Of a stretch of 17,419 nucleotides of DNA, positions 7,265 through 15,851 are shown in pieces. The DNA lies in NCBI GenBank assembly GCA_902467875.1, contig CABQWP010000048.1, forward strand, positions 1-17,419, written 5' to 3'. The notes below the pieces were generated by a model. That model did not search any database and had not been told where the DNA came from. It saw only the letters and a list, made by a program, of their open reading frames with translations. Each line of letters begins with the position of its first letter. The first letter of the stretch is position 1. Origin of the DNA: an uncultured Collinsella sp. (lineage in GTDB: Bacteria; Actinomycetota; Coriobacteriia; Coriobacteriales; Coriobacteriaceae). Made by a program: the position numbers and the translations under genes.

Positions 7265-7269
7265 GCCCC

Positions 7270-8177
7270 ATGGCCAACCTTCGCGACATTAAGAAGCGAA
7301 TCTCCTCGGTTACCACGACCAAGCAGATCACGCGCACGATGGAGATGGTCTCTACGGCCAAGATCCGTCGTGCCCTCGATCGCTCCAAGCAGGCCGAGCC
7401 CTATAAGGAGGCGCTGACCGACGTCATGTTGACGGTCGCCGGCGACGCCTCCTGTTCGGGCACCGATCCCATGCTGCAGAAGCATGAGAGCGTCAAGCAT
7501 GGCCTGATTGTCGTTATTGCCTCGGACCGCGGCCTTGCCGGCGGTTTCAATACGACGGTGGAGCGCACGGCCGAAAAGCTCGCCGCTTCTTGGGCGAACG
7601 ACGGCATCGAGTGCGAGATCATCGCGTGTGGGCGCAAACCGGCCACGTATTTCCGTGACTGCGCAGACGTCGTCATGCACTTTGAGGGCAACTCCTCTGA
7701 GCCCGATTTCAATCAGGCCCGCATGATCTCCTCTCATATCTGCGATGCGTATCGTGCCGGTGAGCTTGACCGTGTCGAGCTTGTCTACCACCACGCCAAG
7801 AACCGCGTGGATCAGGAGCTTCGCGTCGAGCATCTGTTGCCGCTCGACCCCGAGATGATCGCTATGGCCCACGGTCCGCGTAAGAACGAGACCGACGCCC
7901 CTAAGCGCATCTCGTCCACGTTCGAGTTCGTGCCCTCTCCCGAGCATGTTCTCGGCAAGCTTGTGCCGTCTTATATCCTGACGGTCATCTACCAGGCCCT
8001 GATCGATTCGGCGGCTGCCGAGCAGGGTGCACGCCGCAAGGCCATGCACTCCGCGACGGAAAACGCCACCGCGATCATCTCGACCCTTACCCGCACGTAT
8101 AGTCGCGTGCGCCAGGCTTCGATCACGACCGAGATTAACGAGATCGTCGGCGGAGCCTCAGCATTGGAGGAACAGTA

Positions 8178-8178
<1 letters not shown>
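7270..8178 (+). CDS. atpG: F-type ATP synthase subunit gamma (F1 central shaft)
   Basis: Central rotor shaft; 302 residues, slightly longer than the E. coli form. The N-terminal helix carries LRDIKKRISSVTTTKQIT and then MEMVSTAKIRRA, the most conserved gamma segment. A Rossmann-like middle includes IVVIASDRGLAGGFN. The C-terminal helix carries ATENATAIISTLTRTYSRVRQ, ITTEINEIVGGASA. The ATG at 7270 lies 5 bases after the atpA stop with GAGGAGAA just before it, and the stop overlaps the atpD start as TAATG. Confidence 0.97.
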
Positions 8179-9632
<1,454 letters not shown>

Positions 9633-9635
9633 GTT

Positions 9636-10028
9636 ATGCGTATCCGCATCGTGTGCCCCGTGAGCTGCGCCTATGAGGGCGACGCTGCGTTTGTGTCGAT
9701 TCCGTCCACGGATGGCGAGTTTGGCGTTCTGCCTGCTCACTCCAGCGAGATTTGCACGATCGACCGCGGTTACGTTCGCGTTTCCGATAAGGCCATGGGC
9801 ACTGTCGACCACACGTTTGCCGTGGCCGGCGGCTATGCCCAGGTTGCGGACGATGTCGTGACCGTTCTCGCCGAGCGCGCTTGCGATTTGGCGACCGTCG
9901 ATGCCGACAAGCTTAAAGCTGATATTCAAGGTTTTGAAGAGAAGCTGGGTAATTTGTCGGAGGATGATGCACGCCGCGCCTACCTCTATAATGAAATCGC
10001 ATGGTGTAAGCTCAAGCTTGCCCAATAG
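9636..10028 (+). CDS. atpC: F-type ATP synthase subunit epsilon (F1)
   Basis: Central stalk subunit that couples gamma to the c-ring and can inhibit hydrolysis; 130 residues. The N-terminal beta-sandwich contains DGEFGVLPAHS (26-36) and a later VAGGYAQVADDVVTVLAE. The C-terminal helical part (about 88-130) is present, so an inhibitory role remains possible. It starts 3 bases after the atpD stop, with GGGGAG (9621-9626) upstream. It is the last ATP synthase gene; a strong terminator-like hairpin follows 36 bases after its stop. Confidence 0.95.
   Translation: MRIRIVCPVSCAYEGDAAFVSIPSTDGEFGVLPAHSSEICTIDRGYVRVSDKAMGTVDHTFAVAGGYAQVADDVVTVLAERACDLATVDADKLKADIQGFEEKLGNLSEDDARRAYLYNEIAWCKLKLAQ
9987..9992 (+). 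promoter_or_regulatory. Perfect -10 hexamer inside the 3' end of atpC
   Basis: TATAAT lies within the atpC codons Leu-Tyr-Asn-Glu. No good -35 box sits 16-18 bases upstream (ATGATG is the best there). If active, it would start a transcript near 9999 that passes through the hairpin at 10065-10103 into murA. Confidence 0.25.
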
Positions 10029-10064
10029 TCAAACGATTTAGCGTTCGACCATTTGCGAACACAT

Positions 10065-10103
10065 CATGCCCGGGATGGCCCAGCCACCCCGGGCATGCTT
10101 TTT
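10065..10103 (+). terminator. Strong intrinsic terminator or attenuator between atpC and murA
   Basis: The arms CATGCCCGGG (10065-10074) and CCCGGGCATG (10088-10097) pair perfectly over 10 bp. Inside the loop TGGC/GCCA adds four more pairs after one A-C mismatch. The sequence C plus TTTTT follows (10098-10103). The murA Shine-Dalgarno GAAAGGG begins at 10104, directly after the T-run. A weaker GTTCG/CGAAC hairpin (10043-10060) lies upstream. Confidence 0.85.
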
Positions 10104-10116
10104 GAAAGGGTAGACC

Positions 10117-11400
10117 TTGGATATTATCCGCGTTGAGGGTGGCCACGCCATCGGAGGCTCCGTGCCCGTTTCGGGCGCCAAGAACTCCGCGCTCAAACTC
10201 ATGGCGGCAACGCTTCTGGCGCCGGGCAAGACGACGCTGCAGAACGTGCCCGATATTTCCGATGTCCACGTGATGGGCAAGGTGCTCAAAGGCATGGGCG
10301 CTACGATCGATGTTCTCGACGAGCACACGCTCGAGATTGATACCTCTCAGGTCGATTCATGGGAGGCCCCCTACGAGCTCGTTGCCAAGATGCGCGCTTC
10401 CACCGCCGTCATGGGACCCCTGCTGGGCCGCTTCCATCGCGCCAAAATTGCCATGCCGGGCGGCTGCAACCTGGGTGCTCGCAAGATCGATATGCACATT
10501 CTTGGTCTTGAGGCCCTGGGCGTTGAGTTCGATACCGCCCACGGTTACATCAACGCTAATGCGCCCCAAGGTCTGCGCGGTACCACCGTCACGCTCGAGT
10601 TCGCCAGCGTCGGTGCGACCGAGAACCTCATCATGGCCTCTGTGCGCGCACAGGGCACCACGGTTATCGATAATGCCGCCCGCGAGCCCGAGATCGTCGA
10701 TCTCGCTAACATGCTCAACGAGATGGGCGCCAAGATTGTCGGCGCCGGTACGCCCGTCGTGACTATCGAAGGCGTGGAAGAGCTCCATCCCGTTACCCAT
10801 CGCGTGGTGGGCGACCGCATCGAGGCCGGTACCTTTATCGTTGCCGGTGCGTTGATGGCCGACGATCGCGGTGTCGACGTCACGGGTTTTTGCCCCATTC
10901 ACTTGGGCATGGTGCTCAAGAAGATGGAGCTCATGGGTATCGACTGCGAGCGCGTCGAAGATGGCGTCCATGTGAACCGTGCCGAGCGTATCAAGCCGGT
11001 CGACATCCAGACGCTTCCGTTCCCCGGTTTCCCGACCGACATGCAGGCGCAGATTATGGTGCTCTCCGCCCTTGCCGACGGCAGTTCCGTTATTACCGAA
11101 AACATCTTCGAGAATCGCTTTATGTTTGCCTCTGAGCTGGTGCGCATGGGTGCCGACATTCGTATCGAGAGCCATCATGCCATGATTCATGGCGTCAAGG
11201 GCTTCTCGGGTGCACAGGTTACCTCGCCCGATCTGCGTGGCGGAGCGGCCCTCGTCGTAGCGGGCTTGATCGCCGACGGGACGACCGAGGTTTCGGCCAT
11301 CCATCACATCAAGCGCGGCTACGAGCAGTTTGTCGAAAAGCTGCAGGCGCTCGGCGCGCATGTCGAGCATGCTACCGTCCCCGATCCCGCCATCTACTAA
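10117..11400 (+). CDS. murA: UDP-N-acetylglucosamine 1-carboxyvinyltransferase
   Basis: First committed step of peptidoglycan synthesis in the cytoplasm: transfers enolpyruvate from PEP to UDP-GlcNAc. It has 427 residues, near the family norm of about 420. Visible features are VSGAKNSALKLMAATLL with Lys22, KMRASTAVMGPLLGR (91-105), and MPGGCNLGARKIDMHI, where Cys117 is the catalytic residue that fosfomycin alkylates. FPGFPTDMQAQ and ENIFENRFMF are also seen. The TTG at 10117 is the start: GAAAGGG (10104-10110) is six bases upstream, and the protein begins DIIRVEGGHAIGGSVPVSGA as the family does. It is separated from the LCP gene by only 12 bases, so the two form one unit. Many Gram-positive bacteria have a second murA; none is visible here. 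Confidence 0.97.
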   Translation: MDIIRVEGGHAIGGSVPVSGAKNSALKLMAATLLAPGKTTLQNVPDISDVHVMGKVLKGMGATIDVLDEHTLEIDTSQVDSWEAPYELVAKMRASTAVMGPLLGRFHRAKIAMPGGCNLGARKIDMHILGLEALGVEFDTAHGYINANAPQGLRGTTVTLEFASVGATENLIMASVRAQGTTVIDNAAREPEIVDLANMLNEMGAKIVGAGTPVVTIEGVEELHPVTHRVVGDRIEAGTFIVAGALMADDRGVDVTGFCPIHLGMVLKKMELMGIDCERVEDGVHVNRAERIKPVDIQTLPFPGFPTDMQAQIMVLSALADGSSVITENIFENRFMFASELVRMGADIRIESHHAMIHGVKGFSGAQVTSPDLRGGAALVVAGLIADGTTEVSAIHHIKRGYEQFVEKLQALGAHVEHATVPDPAIY

Positions 11401-11412
11401 TACAGGTTGCCT

Positions 11413-12648
11413 ATGTTTAATAAAAAGCCCCTCGCGGATACCACCGCCCGAAGACCCTCAACTGGTGCGCAGGCCAAGATCTACAGTCGCGATAACGTGG
11501 CTCGCTATTCCGAGCGCGCTCGTCAACGTCGTCGTAGCCACACGATTCGTCACGTCGCGCTCATTGTCGTGCTTGGCGTGCTGCTGAGTGCCACTACCGC
11601 TGCCGGCCTGTGGTTTGCCACCATTATGGGCAAGCTCGGCGATTCTAATGTCATTACCGACAATCTGCGTCGGGTTCTGGTTGACACCGATGAGGCAAAG
11701 GATCCGTTCTACGTGCTGCTTCTTGGCACCGACGGCCGTCCGGGCGAGGATACGTATCGTGCCGACTCGATTATCCTGGCACGCATCGACCCCACGCAAA
11801 AGCAGGCGACGCTCATTTCCGTTCCGCGCGACACCAAGGTCGAGTACAAGGGCGAGACCATGAAGATCAACGCCTGCCATACCGTTGGCGGCGCCGAGGC
11901 CATGGTCGAGGCGGTCAACGAGCTGTGCGGTGTTCAGATTTCCCACTATGCCGAGGTCAGCTTCGACGGTATGCAGGCGCTGATTGATTCGGTTGGCGGT
12001 ATCGACATTAACGCAACCGATGATGTTGACGACCCCGAGCACCTGGATATTAAGATTACCGCTGGTCAGCAGCATATGGACGGCGCCACCGCCCTTACCT
12101 ATGCCCGCTGCCGCTACACCTATGCCGACGGCGATTACACGCGCATGCGCCACCAGCGTCAGGTACTTGGCGCCCTTGCCAACCAGATTCTCAATAACTT
12201 CGATGCCACGAAGATCTTTGGCCTGGTTAATTCGCTGTCCGATATGCTCGTAACCGATATGAGCGTTCAGGATATCGTGGCTACGGTCAACGCCATGCGC
12301 GGTATGGATGTCGACGGTATCTACTCGGCCAACCTGCCCTCGTACGCCGACGACAGCACCATGATCGACGGTGTGAGCTACGTCTTTGTCTACGAGGACG
12401 AGCTCAAGGAAATGATGGAGCGCGTCGACGCCGGCAAGGACCCCAAGGGTCCCAACACCATGGGCCTTTCCGACGGTTCCAGCTCTACGATCGGCGACCT
12501 GAACAACAACACGTCTGACGACTACGCAAACGGTACCGCAACCTCATCGGTCAGCTCTGACGATTCCGATGACTCAAGCGATTCGAGCGATTCGGACTAC
12601 TACGAAGAGCCCACCGGCGACGGCAACGGCTACGAAGCCAACTACTAG
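11413..12648 (+). CDS. LytR-CpsA-Psr (LCP) family cell-wall glycopolymer ligase
   Basis: LCP proteins transfer undecaprenyl-linked glycopolymers to peptidoglycan on the outer face of the membrane. The 411-residue product has a basic cytoplasmic tail (1-47, with RARQRRRSHTIRH), one membrane helix (about 48-69), and an extracellular LCP domain (about 95-260). Conserved elements are FYVLLLGTDGRPGEDTYRADSIILARID with Arg116 and Asp118, ISVPRDTKV (135-143), the KINACHTVGGAE stretch, GGIDIN, and YTRMRHQRQVLGAL with the arginine pair near 244-249. The C-terminal tail (352-411) is low complexity and very acidic, with Asp/Ser repeats and then YYEEP. The ATG at 11413 is preferred over the TTG at 11407 because AGG (11404-11406) is six bases before it. 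The exact polymer substrate cannot be read from sequence. Confidence 0.93.
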   Translation: MFNKKPLADTTARRPSTGAQAKIYSRDNVARYSERARQRRRSHTIRHVALIVVLGVLLSATTAAGLWFATIMGKLGDSNVITDNLRRVLVDTDEAKDPFYVLLLGTDGRPGEDTYRADSIILARIDPTQKQATLISVPRDTKVEYKGETMKINACHTVGGAEAMVEAVNELCGVQISHYAEVSFDGMQALIDSVGGIDINATDDVDDPEHLDIKITAGQQHMDGATALTYARCRYTYADGDYTRMRHQRQVLGALANQILNNFDATKIFGLVNSLSDMLVTDMSVQDIVATVNAMRGMDVDGIYSANLPSYADDSTMIDGVSYVFVYEDELKEMMERVDAGKDPKGPNTMGLSDGSSSTIGDLNNNTSDDYANGTATSSVSSDDSDDSSDSSDSDYYEEPTGDGNGYEANY

Positions 12649-12649
12649 A

Positions 12650-12677
12650 GTTACGCGGGCTTACCAGCCCGCGTAAC
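12650..12677 (+). terminator. 12 bp perfect hairpin right after the LCP gene
   Basis: The arms GTTACGCGGGCT (12650-12661) and AGCCCGCGTAAC (12666-12677) pair without mismatch around a TACC loop, starting one base after the stop codon. No T-run follows. It may stabilise the 3' end or act with the classical terminator 43 bases further on. Confidence 0.5.
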
Positions 12678-12719
12678 GGCTCGACGCTGCGCGCCGCCCA
12701 GAGCGACAATTTGTCATTC

Positions 12720-12761
12720 AAAAGGCAGGGCATGACCAGAAGGTCAATGCCCTGCCTTTTT
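12720..12761. terminator. Intrinsic terminator, possibly bidirectional
   Basis: The left arm (12720-12737, starting AAAAGGCAGGGCAT) and right arm (12742-12760, ending ATGCCCTGCCTTTT) form an 18 bp stem with one bulged A at 12746 and the loop AGAA. The T-run covers 12757-12761, and the opposite end carries AAAA. It ends the murA-LCP transcript and could also stop readthrough from pepT. Confidence 0.9.
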
Positions 12762-12844
12762 CATGCCAACTTGTTCGCTCTGGACGTCGCTCGCTGACGT
12801 TGATTCAACCAGCGATGTCGTCACTTGCAGTTGGGTAGTCCACT

Positions 12845-12898
12845 TGGCACTTGGGGACGTTCCTTATGTGCCGGCAGTTTGGGACACTCCTTGCGTTA
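12845..12898. repeat. Tandem 27-base degenerate repeats, REP-like
   Basis: Two adjacent 27-base units (12845-12871 and 12872-12898) agree at 19 positions, with the shared core (T)TGGGGACGTTCCTT against TTTGGGACACTCCTT. A more degraded third copy may lie at 12826-12841 (GCAGTTGGGTAGTCC). The first unit is flanked by GGCAC and GTGCC, giving an imperfect palindrome. The style recalls repetitive extragenic palindromes mobilised in trans by REP-associated tyrosine transposases. No transposase is present, and the family link is from memory of similar motifs, not a search. Confidence 0.45.
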
Positions 12899-12934
12899 AG
12901 AGGCTGGCGTGCGTCAACCTGTTCTCGTTGCAGC

Positions 12935-12972
12935 AAAAAATCGCCCCGTTCTCGGTTGAGGACGGGGCGATT
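12935..12972 (-). terminator. Intrinsic terminator of pepT
   Basis: The arms AATCGCCCCGT (12939-12949) and ACGGGGCGATT (12962-12972) pair perfectly. The stem extends inward by four more pairs (one a T-G wobble) to a GGTT loop. On the minus strand the stem is followed by six T (the A-run at 12935-12940). It begins 26 bases after the pepT stop. Confidence 0.92.
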
Positions 12973-12998
12973 CGTCTTTTGGGCTTATGCAGCCAGGC

Positions 12999-14246
12999 TT
13001 ATGCAAAGCGGGCGACGAGCTCCTGCAGGACGTCGGTCATCTTGACGAGCGAACTGACCGGGACGAACTCGTTGACGCCGTGGTAGCAATAGCCGCCGGT
13101 GGAAAGGTTGGGGCAGGGCAGACCGCGGAACGACAGCTGGGCGCCGTCGGTGCCGCCACGAATTGGCAGCACTTGGGGCTCAACGCCGCAGGCAAGGTAG
13201 GCTTCCTTGGCAACATCAATAAGCTCGGGATAGTCACGAACGATCTCGGCCATATTTCGATACTGCTGCTTAATCTCGACCGTCACGCGCTCCTCACCCA
13301 GACGCTGGTTGAGCATCGAGGCGGCGGCATCAATAAGGTCGAGTTTCTGCTGGAACTTGGCGGCGTCATGGTCGCGGACGATATAGCGCGCTGTGGCGTG
13401 ATCGACGGTCGCAGATACACCCTCAAGGTGATAAAAGCCCTCGTAGCCTTCCGTATACTCCGGGCGCTGTACGTAGGGGAGCAACGCGTTGAAGTCGCAG
13501 AACAGATTGCCTGCGTTGACCATACGGCCCTTAGCGTCGCCCGGGTGGATGGACTGGCCCTCAAAGCAGACGGTCGCCTCGGCGGCGTTAAAGCATTCCC
13601 ACTCCAGCTCGCCGATGGGGCCGCCGTCGACCGTGTAGGCGTACTTGCAGCCAAAGGTATCGATATCCAACAGCTCGGCTCCGTGGCCGATCTCCTCGTC
13701 AGGGCAGAAGCAAATGCCGAGTGCGGGATGGGGCAGAGAAGGGTCCTGAGCGATACGCGCGACAAGCGACATGATCTCGGCGACGCCTGCCTTGTCGTCC
13801 GCGCCCAGCAGCGTGGTGCCATCGCTGCAGACCAGGTCCTCACCTGCGAGGTCGTTCAGGGCGGGAAGCTTGGCGGTACTCATGGCAACGGGCTTACCGT
13901 CAACCGTGCCGCAGACCAGGTCGCCGCCTTCGTAGTGTACGATGTGCGGTTTCACGCCGGCACCCGGTGCAACTTCGGTGGTGTCGAGATGGGCGATCAG
14001 GCCCAGGGCGGGCTTGTCCTCAGCGCCCGCACTTGCGGGGATATGCGCGCAGACATAGGCGTGCTCGGTCACGTGGGCATCTTCCGCACCAAGCTCGCGC
14101 AGCTCTTCAGCCAGCACGTTGGCAAGGTCAAACTGAACGGCGCTCGAGGGTACCTGGTCGCAGTTTGCATCCTCGGACTGCGTGTTGATCTGGACGTAGC
14201 GCAAAAAGCGCTCGAGGACATCGGGGTTCGTGGTGGTGTTTTCCAT
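12999..14246 (-). CDS. pepT: Peptidase T (tripeptide aminopeptidase, M20B)
   Basis: Cytoplasmic two-zinc aminopeptidase that removes the N-terminal residue of tripeptides; 415 residues against 408 in E. coli. Motifs: ERFLRYVQINTQSE (12-25), AHLDTTEV with zinc ligands His86 and Asp88, LLGADDKAGVAEIM with bridging Asp150, CPDEEIGHGAE with the Glu184/185 pair, YTVDGGPIGELE with Asp207, SIHPGDAKG, TEGYEGFYHL, the PIRGGTDGAQLSFRGLPCPN signature (361-380) and YCYHGVNEF with His389. The start is the ATG at 14246-14244: GGAG lies 8 bases before it on the minus strand. The frame extends upstream to 14342, but the extra 32 residues lack family similarity and would run across the palindrome at 14294-14313. 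It is the only minus-strand gene, divergent from the regulator and convergent with the LCP gene. Confidence 0.96.
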   Translation of the reverse strand: MENTTTNPDVLERFLRYVQINTQSEDANCDQVPSSAVQFDLANVLAEELRELGAEDAHVTEHAYVCAHIPASAGAEDKPALGLIAHLDTTEVAPGAGVKPHIVHYEGGDLVCGTVDGKPVAMSTAKLPALNDLAGEDLVCSDGTTLLGADDKAGVAEIMSLVARIAQDPSLPHPALGICFCPDEEIGHGAELLDIDTFGCKYAYTVDGGPIGELEWECFNAAEATVCFEGQSIHPGDAKGRMVNAGNLFCDFNALLPYVQRPEYTEGYEGFYHLEGVSATVDHATARYIVRDHDAAKFQQKLDLIDAAASMLNQRLGEERVTVEIKQQYRNMAEIVRDYPELIDVAKEAYLACGVEPQVLPIRGGTDGAQLSFRGLPCPNLSTGGYCYHGVNEFVPVSSLVKMTDVLQELVARFA

Positions 14247-14293
14247 AAAGACCGCTCCAATCTTGGTCGTCGTGTGCAACAAGAACTCTAGCA

Positions 14294-14313
14294 CGGTATG
14301 CCACGGCATACCG
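14294..14313. promoter_or_regulatory. Perfect palindrome, candidate operator in the pepT / metalloregulator divergent region
   Basis: The arms CGGTATGCC and GGCATACCG are exact reverse complements around a central AC. The site lies between the divergent starts at 14246 (-) and 14367 (+). On the + strand a -10-like TAGAAT (14330-14335) lies 16 bases downstream, placing the palindrome over the -35 region. On the minus strand an extended -10-like TGCTAGAGT overlaps about 14284-14292 on the other side. Autoregulation by the downstream DtxR-type protein, with possible control of pepT, is the natural inference. Confidence 0.55.
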
Positions 14314-14366
14314 CGACGCTTGGATGGGGTAGAATCAGCCATTGAATGCAGAAGGGACGGAAGATC

Positions 14367-14789
14367 ATGGATACGACAAATAGCTCGCGCGAACTACATC
14401 TGACGGTGGCGAACGAAGACTACTTGGAGTGCATGGTTCGCATTGAAAGCGAAGAGGGGGAAACCAACGGCGTGCGATCGGTCGACATCGCGCAGCGCCT
14501 TGGCGTCTCCAAGGCATCGGTCAATAAAGCGGTTTCGGCGCTCAAGGCATCCGAGCTTGTCGAGCAATCGCACTACGGCAAGGTAATCCTGACCGATCGC
14601 GGTCGCGAGGTTGGCACGGCTATCTGGTACCGTCATCGCCTCATCCGCACGTTTTTGGTTCAGGAGCTCGGTGTCGAATTTGAGCGAGCCGATTCCGAGG
14701 CCTGCATGATGGAGCATGCGCTATCCGAGGACACGATGAGCCGCTGGCTCGCCTATCTCGAAAAGCAGGGAATCAGCGTCGAGGAATAG
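14367..14789 (+). CDS. DtxR/MntR-family metal-dependent transcriptional regulator
   Basis: 140 residues: an N-terminal winged helix (about 14-82) with SVDIAQRLGVSKASVNKAVSALKASELVEQ, and a helical dimerisation and metal domain with RHRLIRTFLVQELGV and SEACMMEHALSEDTM. There is no SH3-like third domain, so the size is that of MntR. Candidate ligands are Asp18 and Glu21 (in NEDYLE), His90, Cys113, Glu116 and His117. Asp18 is MntR-like (manganese), while Cys113 matches the Cys of iron-type DtxR, so specificity is unclear. ATG 14367 is preferred: AAGGGA (14352-14357) is nine bases upstream. An in-frame ATG at 14346 would add seven residues. The following methyltransferase starts 10 bases after its stop, so they are likely co-transcribed. 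Confidence 0.88.
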   Translation: MDTTNSSRELHLTVANEDYLECMVRIESEEGETNGVRSVDIAQRLGVSKASVNKAVSALKASELVEQSHYGKVILTDRGREVGTAIWYRHRLIRTFLVQELGVEFERADSEACMMEHALSEDTMSRWLAYLEKQGISVEE

Positions 14790-14799
14790 CGGGATATAT

Positions 14800-15693
14800 A
14801 TGGATACGAGTTATTACAACCGCTTTGGTGCCGAGGAACTTGCGCGCCGCTTGTCGAGCGAGACCTTGTTGGCGCAGGGCCCCATGGGCAGTGTTTTGTT
14901 GAGTGAGTACGATGCCGCCGACATTCCACCGGCGTTTTGGAATCTGGCAGAGCCGCAGACCGTTTCTCGTATCCATCGCTTGTATGTCGCCGCCGGCGCG
15001 CAGGTGCTCATTACCAACACCTTTCAGGCATCGAGCTATGCCCTCAAGCACGACCAGATTGCGCCGTCCGTGGCGGAGGTCAATCGCGGGGCCGTCGACG
15101 ATGCCCGCCAGGCGCACCCTCAGCTGCTGCTGGGCTCGATGGGCCCGATCGGTATTGAGTGGTTTGCCGAGGATTCTGCCGAGTATCGTGAAATCCGAGG
15201 CATTGCGCGCGAACAGGCGCACGCCTTGCTCAATGCCGGCGTTGACGGTCTGCTGATCGAGACGGTGACGTCTATCCGTAATTTGCAGCCCATGCTTGCC
15301 GGCGCTCGAGATGCCGCCGACGGCATGCCTGTTCTGGTGAGTTTTGTCGTTGACGATAAAGGCGACCTGTTGGGCGATGGCCTCAACATCGAGGCAGCCG
15401 TTTTGTACGCCGAAAAACACGGCGCAAACTCGGTTGGTGTTAATTGCTGTTCGCTTGCGGCCGCGAATGCGGCGGTGCCCAGGATGGTTGCATCGGCGAC
15501 TACTCCCGTTACGGTGCGTCCCAACGTAGGCGATCCGGTCCAGACTCAGGATGGCCCCGTATGGCACGAGAATCCCGAAGCTTTCGCGCGCGCATGCATC
15601 GAATGGAGGCATGCCGGTGCCGCAATGGTGGGCAGTTGCTGTGGAACCACGGCAATCACTACGGCAGCGATGGCCGAGGCGCTCGATATATAA
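14800..15693 (+). CDS. Homocysteine S-methyltransferase domain protein (MmuM / MetH Hcy-domain type)
   Basis: A 297-residue single-domain (beta/alpha)8 protein of the S-methyl_trans family, which moves a methyl group to the zinc-bound thiol of homocysteine to make methionine. The zinc site is complete: VGVNCC (Cys216) and GSCCGT (Cys280 and Cys281). Other family features are the N-terminal GPMGSVLL (27-34, in place of the common DGxMGTxL), VLITNTFQASSY (69-80) and LGSMGPIG (111-118). The methyl donor (S-methylmethionine, betaine or a cobalamin protein) cannot be read from the sequence. No cobalamin or methyltetrahydrofolate domain is attached. The ATG at 14800 has only a weak ribosome site (GCGGGAT), suggesting coupling to the regulator gene 10 bases upstream. 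A terminator follows 5 bases after the stop. Confidence 0.87.
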   Translation: MDTSYYNRFGAEELARRLSSETLLAQGPMGSVLLSEYDAADIPPAFWNLAEPQTVSRIHRLYVAAGAQVLITNTFQASSYALKHDQIAPSVAEVNRGAVDDARQAHPQLLLGSMGPIGIEWFAEDSAEYREIRGIAREQAHALLNAGVDGLLIETVTSIRNLQPMLAGARDAADGMPVLVSFVVDDKGDLLGDGLNIEAAVLYAEKHGANSVGVNCCSLAAANAAVPRMVASATTPVTVRPNVGDPVQTQDGPVWHENPEAFARACIEWRHAGAAMVGSCCGTTAITTAAMAEALDI

Positions 15694-15698
15694 AGGGC

Positions 15699-15727
15699 AA
15701 AACCGCTCCATACGGGGCGGTTTTTTT
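15699..15727 (+). terminator. Intrinsic terminator of the regulator-methyltransferase unit
   Basis: AACCGCTCC (15701-15709) pairs with GGGGCGGTT (15714-15722) through 9 bp including one T-G wobble, with loop ATAC. An A-run flanks the left side and seven T follow (15721-15727). Confidence 0.93.
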
Positions 15728-15851
15728 ATTGCTTGCATGTCCTCGGCAGCATTTGCCCAAATGGTGAATGCTGGTGCCGGCAGGTTGCCGAGTGCGTGTT
15801 GCGGGTATACCTCACGCGTACCATGATCCAAACACTGTGAGGTGTCTGCGC

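Larger units (their letters stand above)
12649..12998. other. 350-base non-coding convergent region between the LCP gene and pepT
   Basis: The stretch holds no supported gene. It contains a 12 bp hairpin (12650-12677), an intrinsic terminator (12720-12761), degenerate REP-like repeats (about 12826-12898) and the pepT terminator on the minus strand (12935-12972). The + strand frame from 12763 runs through repeats and the pepT terminator and resembles no family, so it is not called. Confidence 0.8.

Noticed and set aside
12543..12606. Short repeats in the 3' end of the LCP gene (GATTC/GAC-rich) as a possible CRISPR or satellite
   Set aside because: They encode an in-frame acidic Ser/Asp tail and have no spacer structure.
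12763..13086. 107-residue + strand frame downstream of the LCP gene
   Set aside because: It reads through REP-like repeats, the pepT terminator and the pepT 3' end, with no family likeness.
12987..14291. 434-residue open frame on the + strand over pepT
   Set aside because: pepT on the minus strand has complete zinc ligands and signatures; the + frame has no recognisable domain and starts inside the pepT 3' region.
14247..14342. 32-residue upstream extension of pepT
   Set aside because: The extension lacks family similarity and crosses the palindrome; the ATG at 14246 has GGAG upstream and the normal family start.
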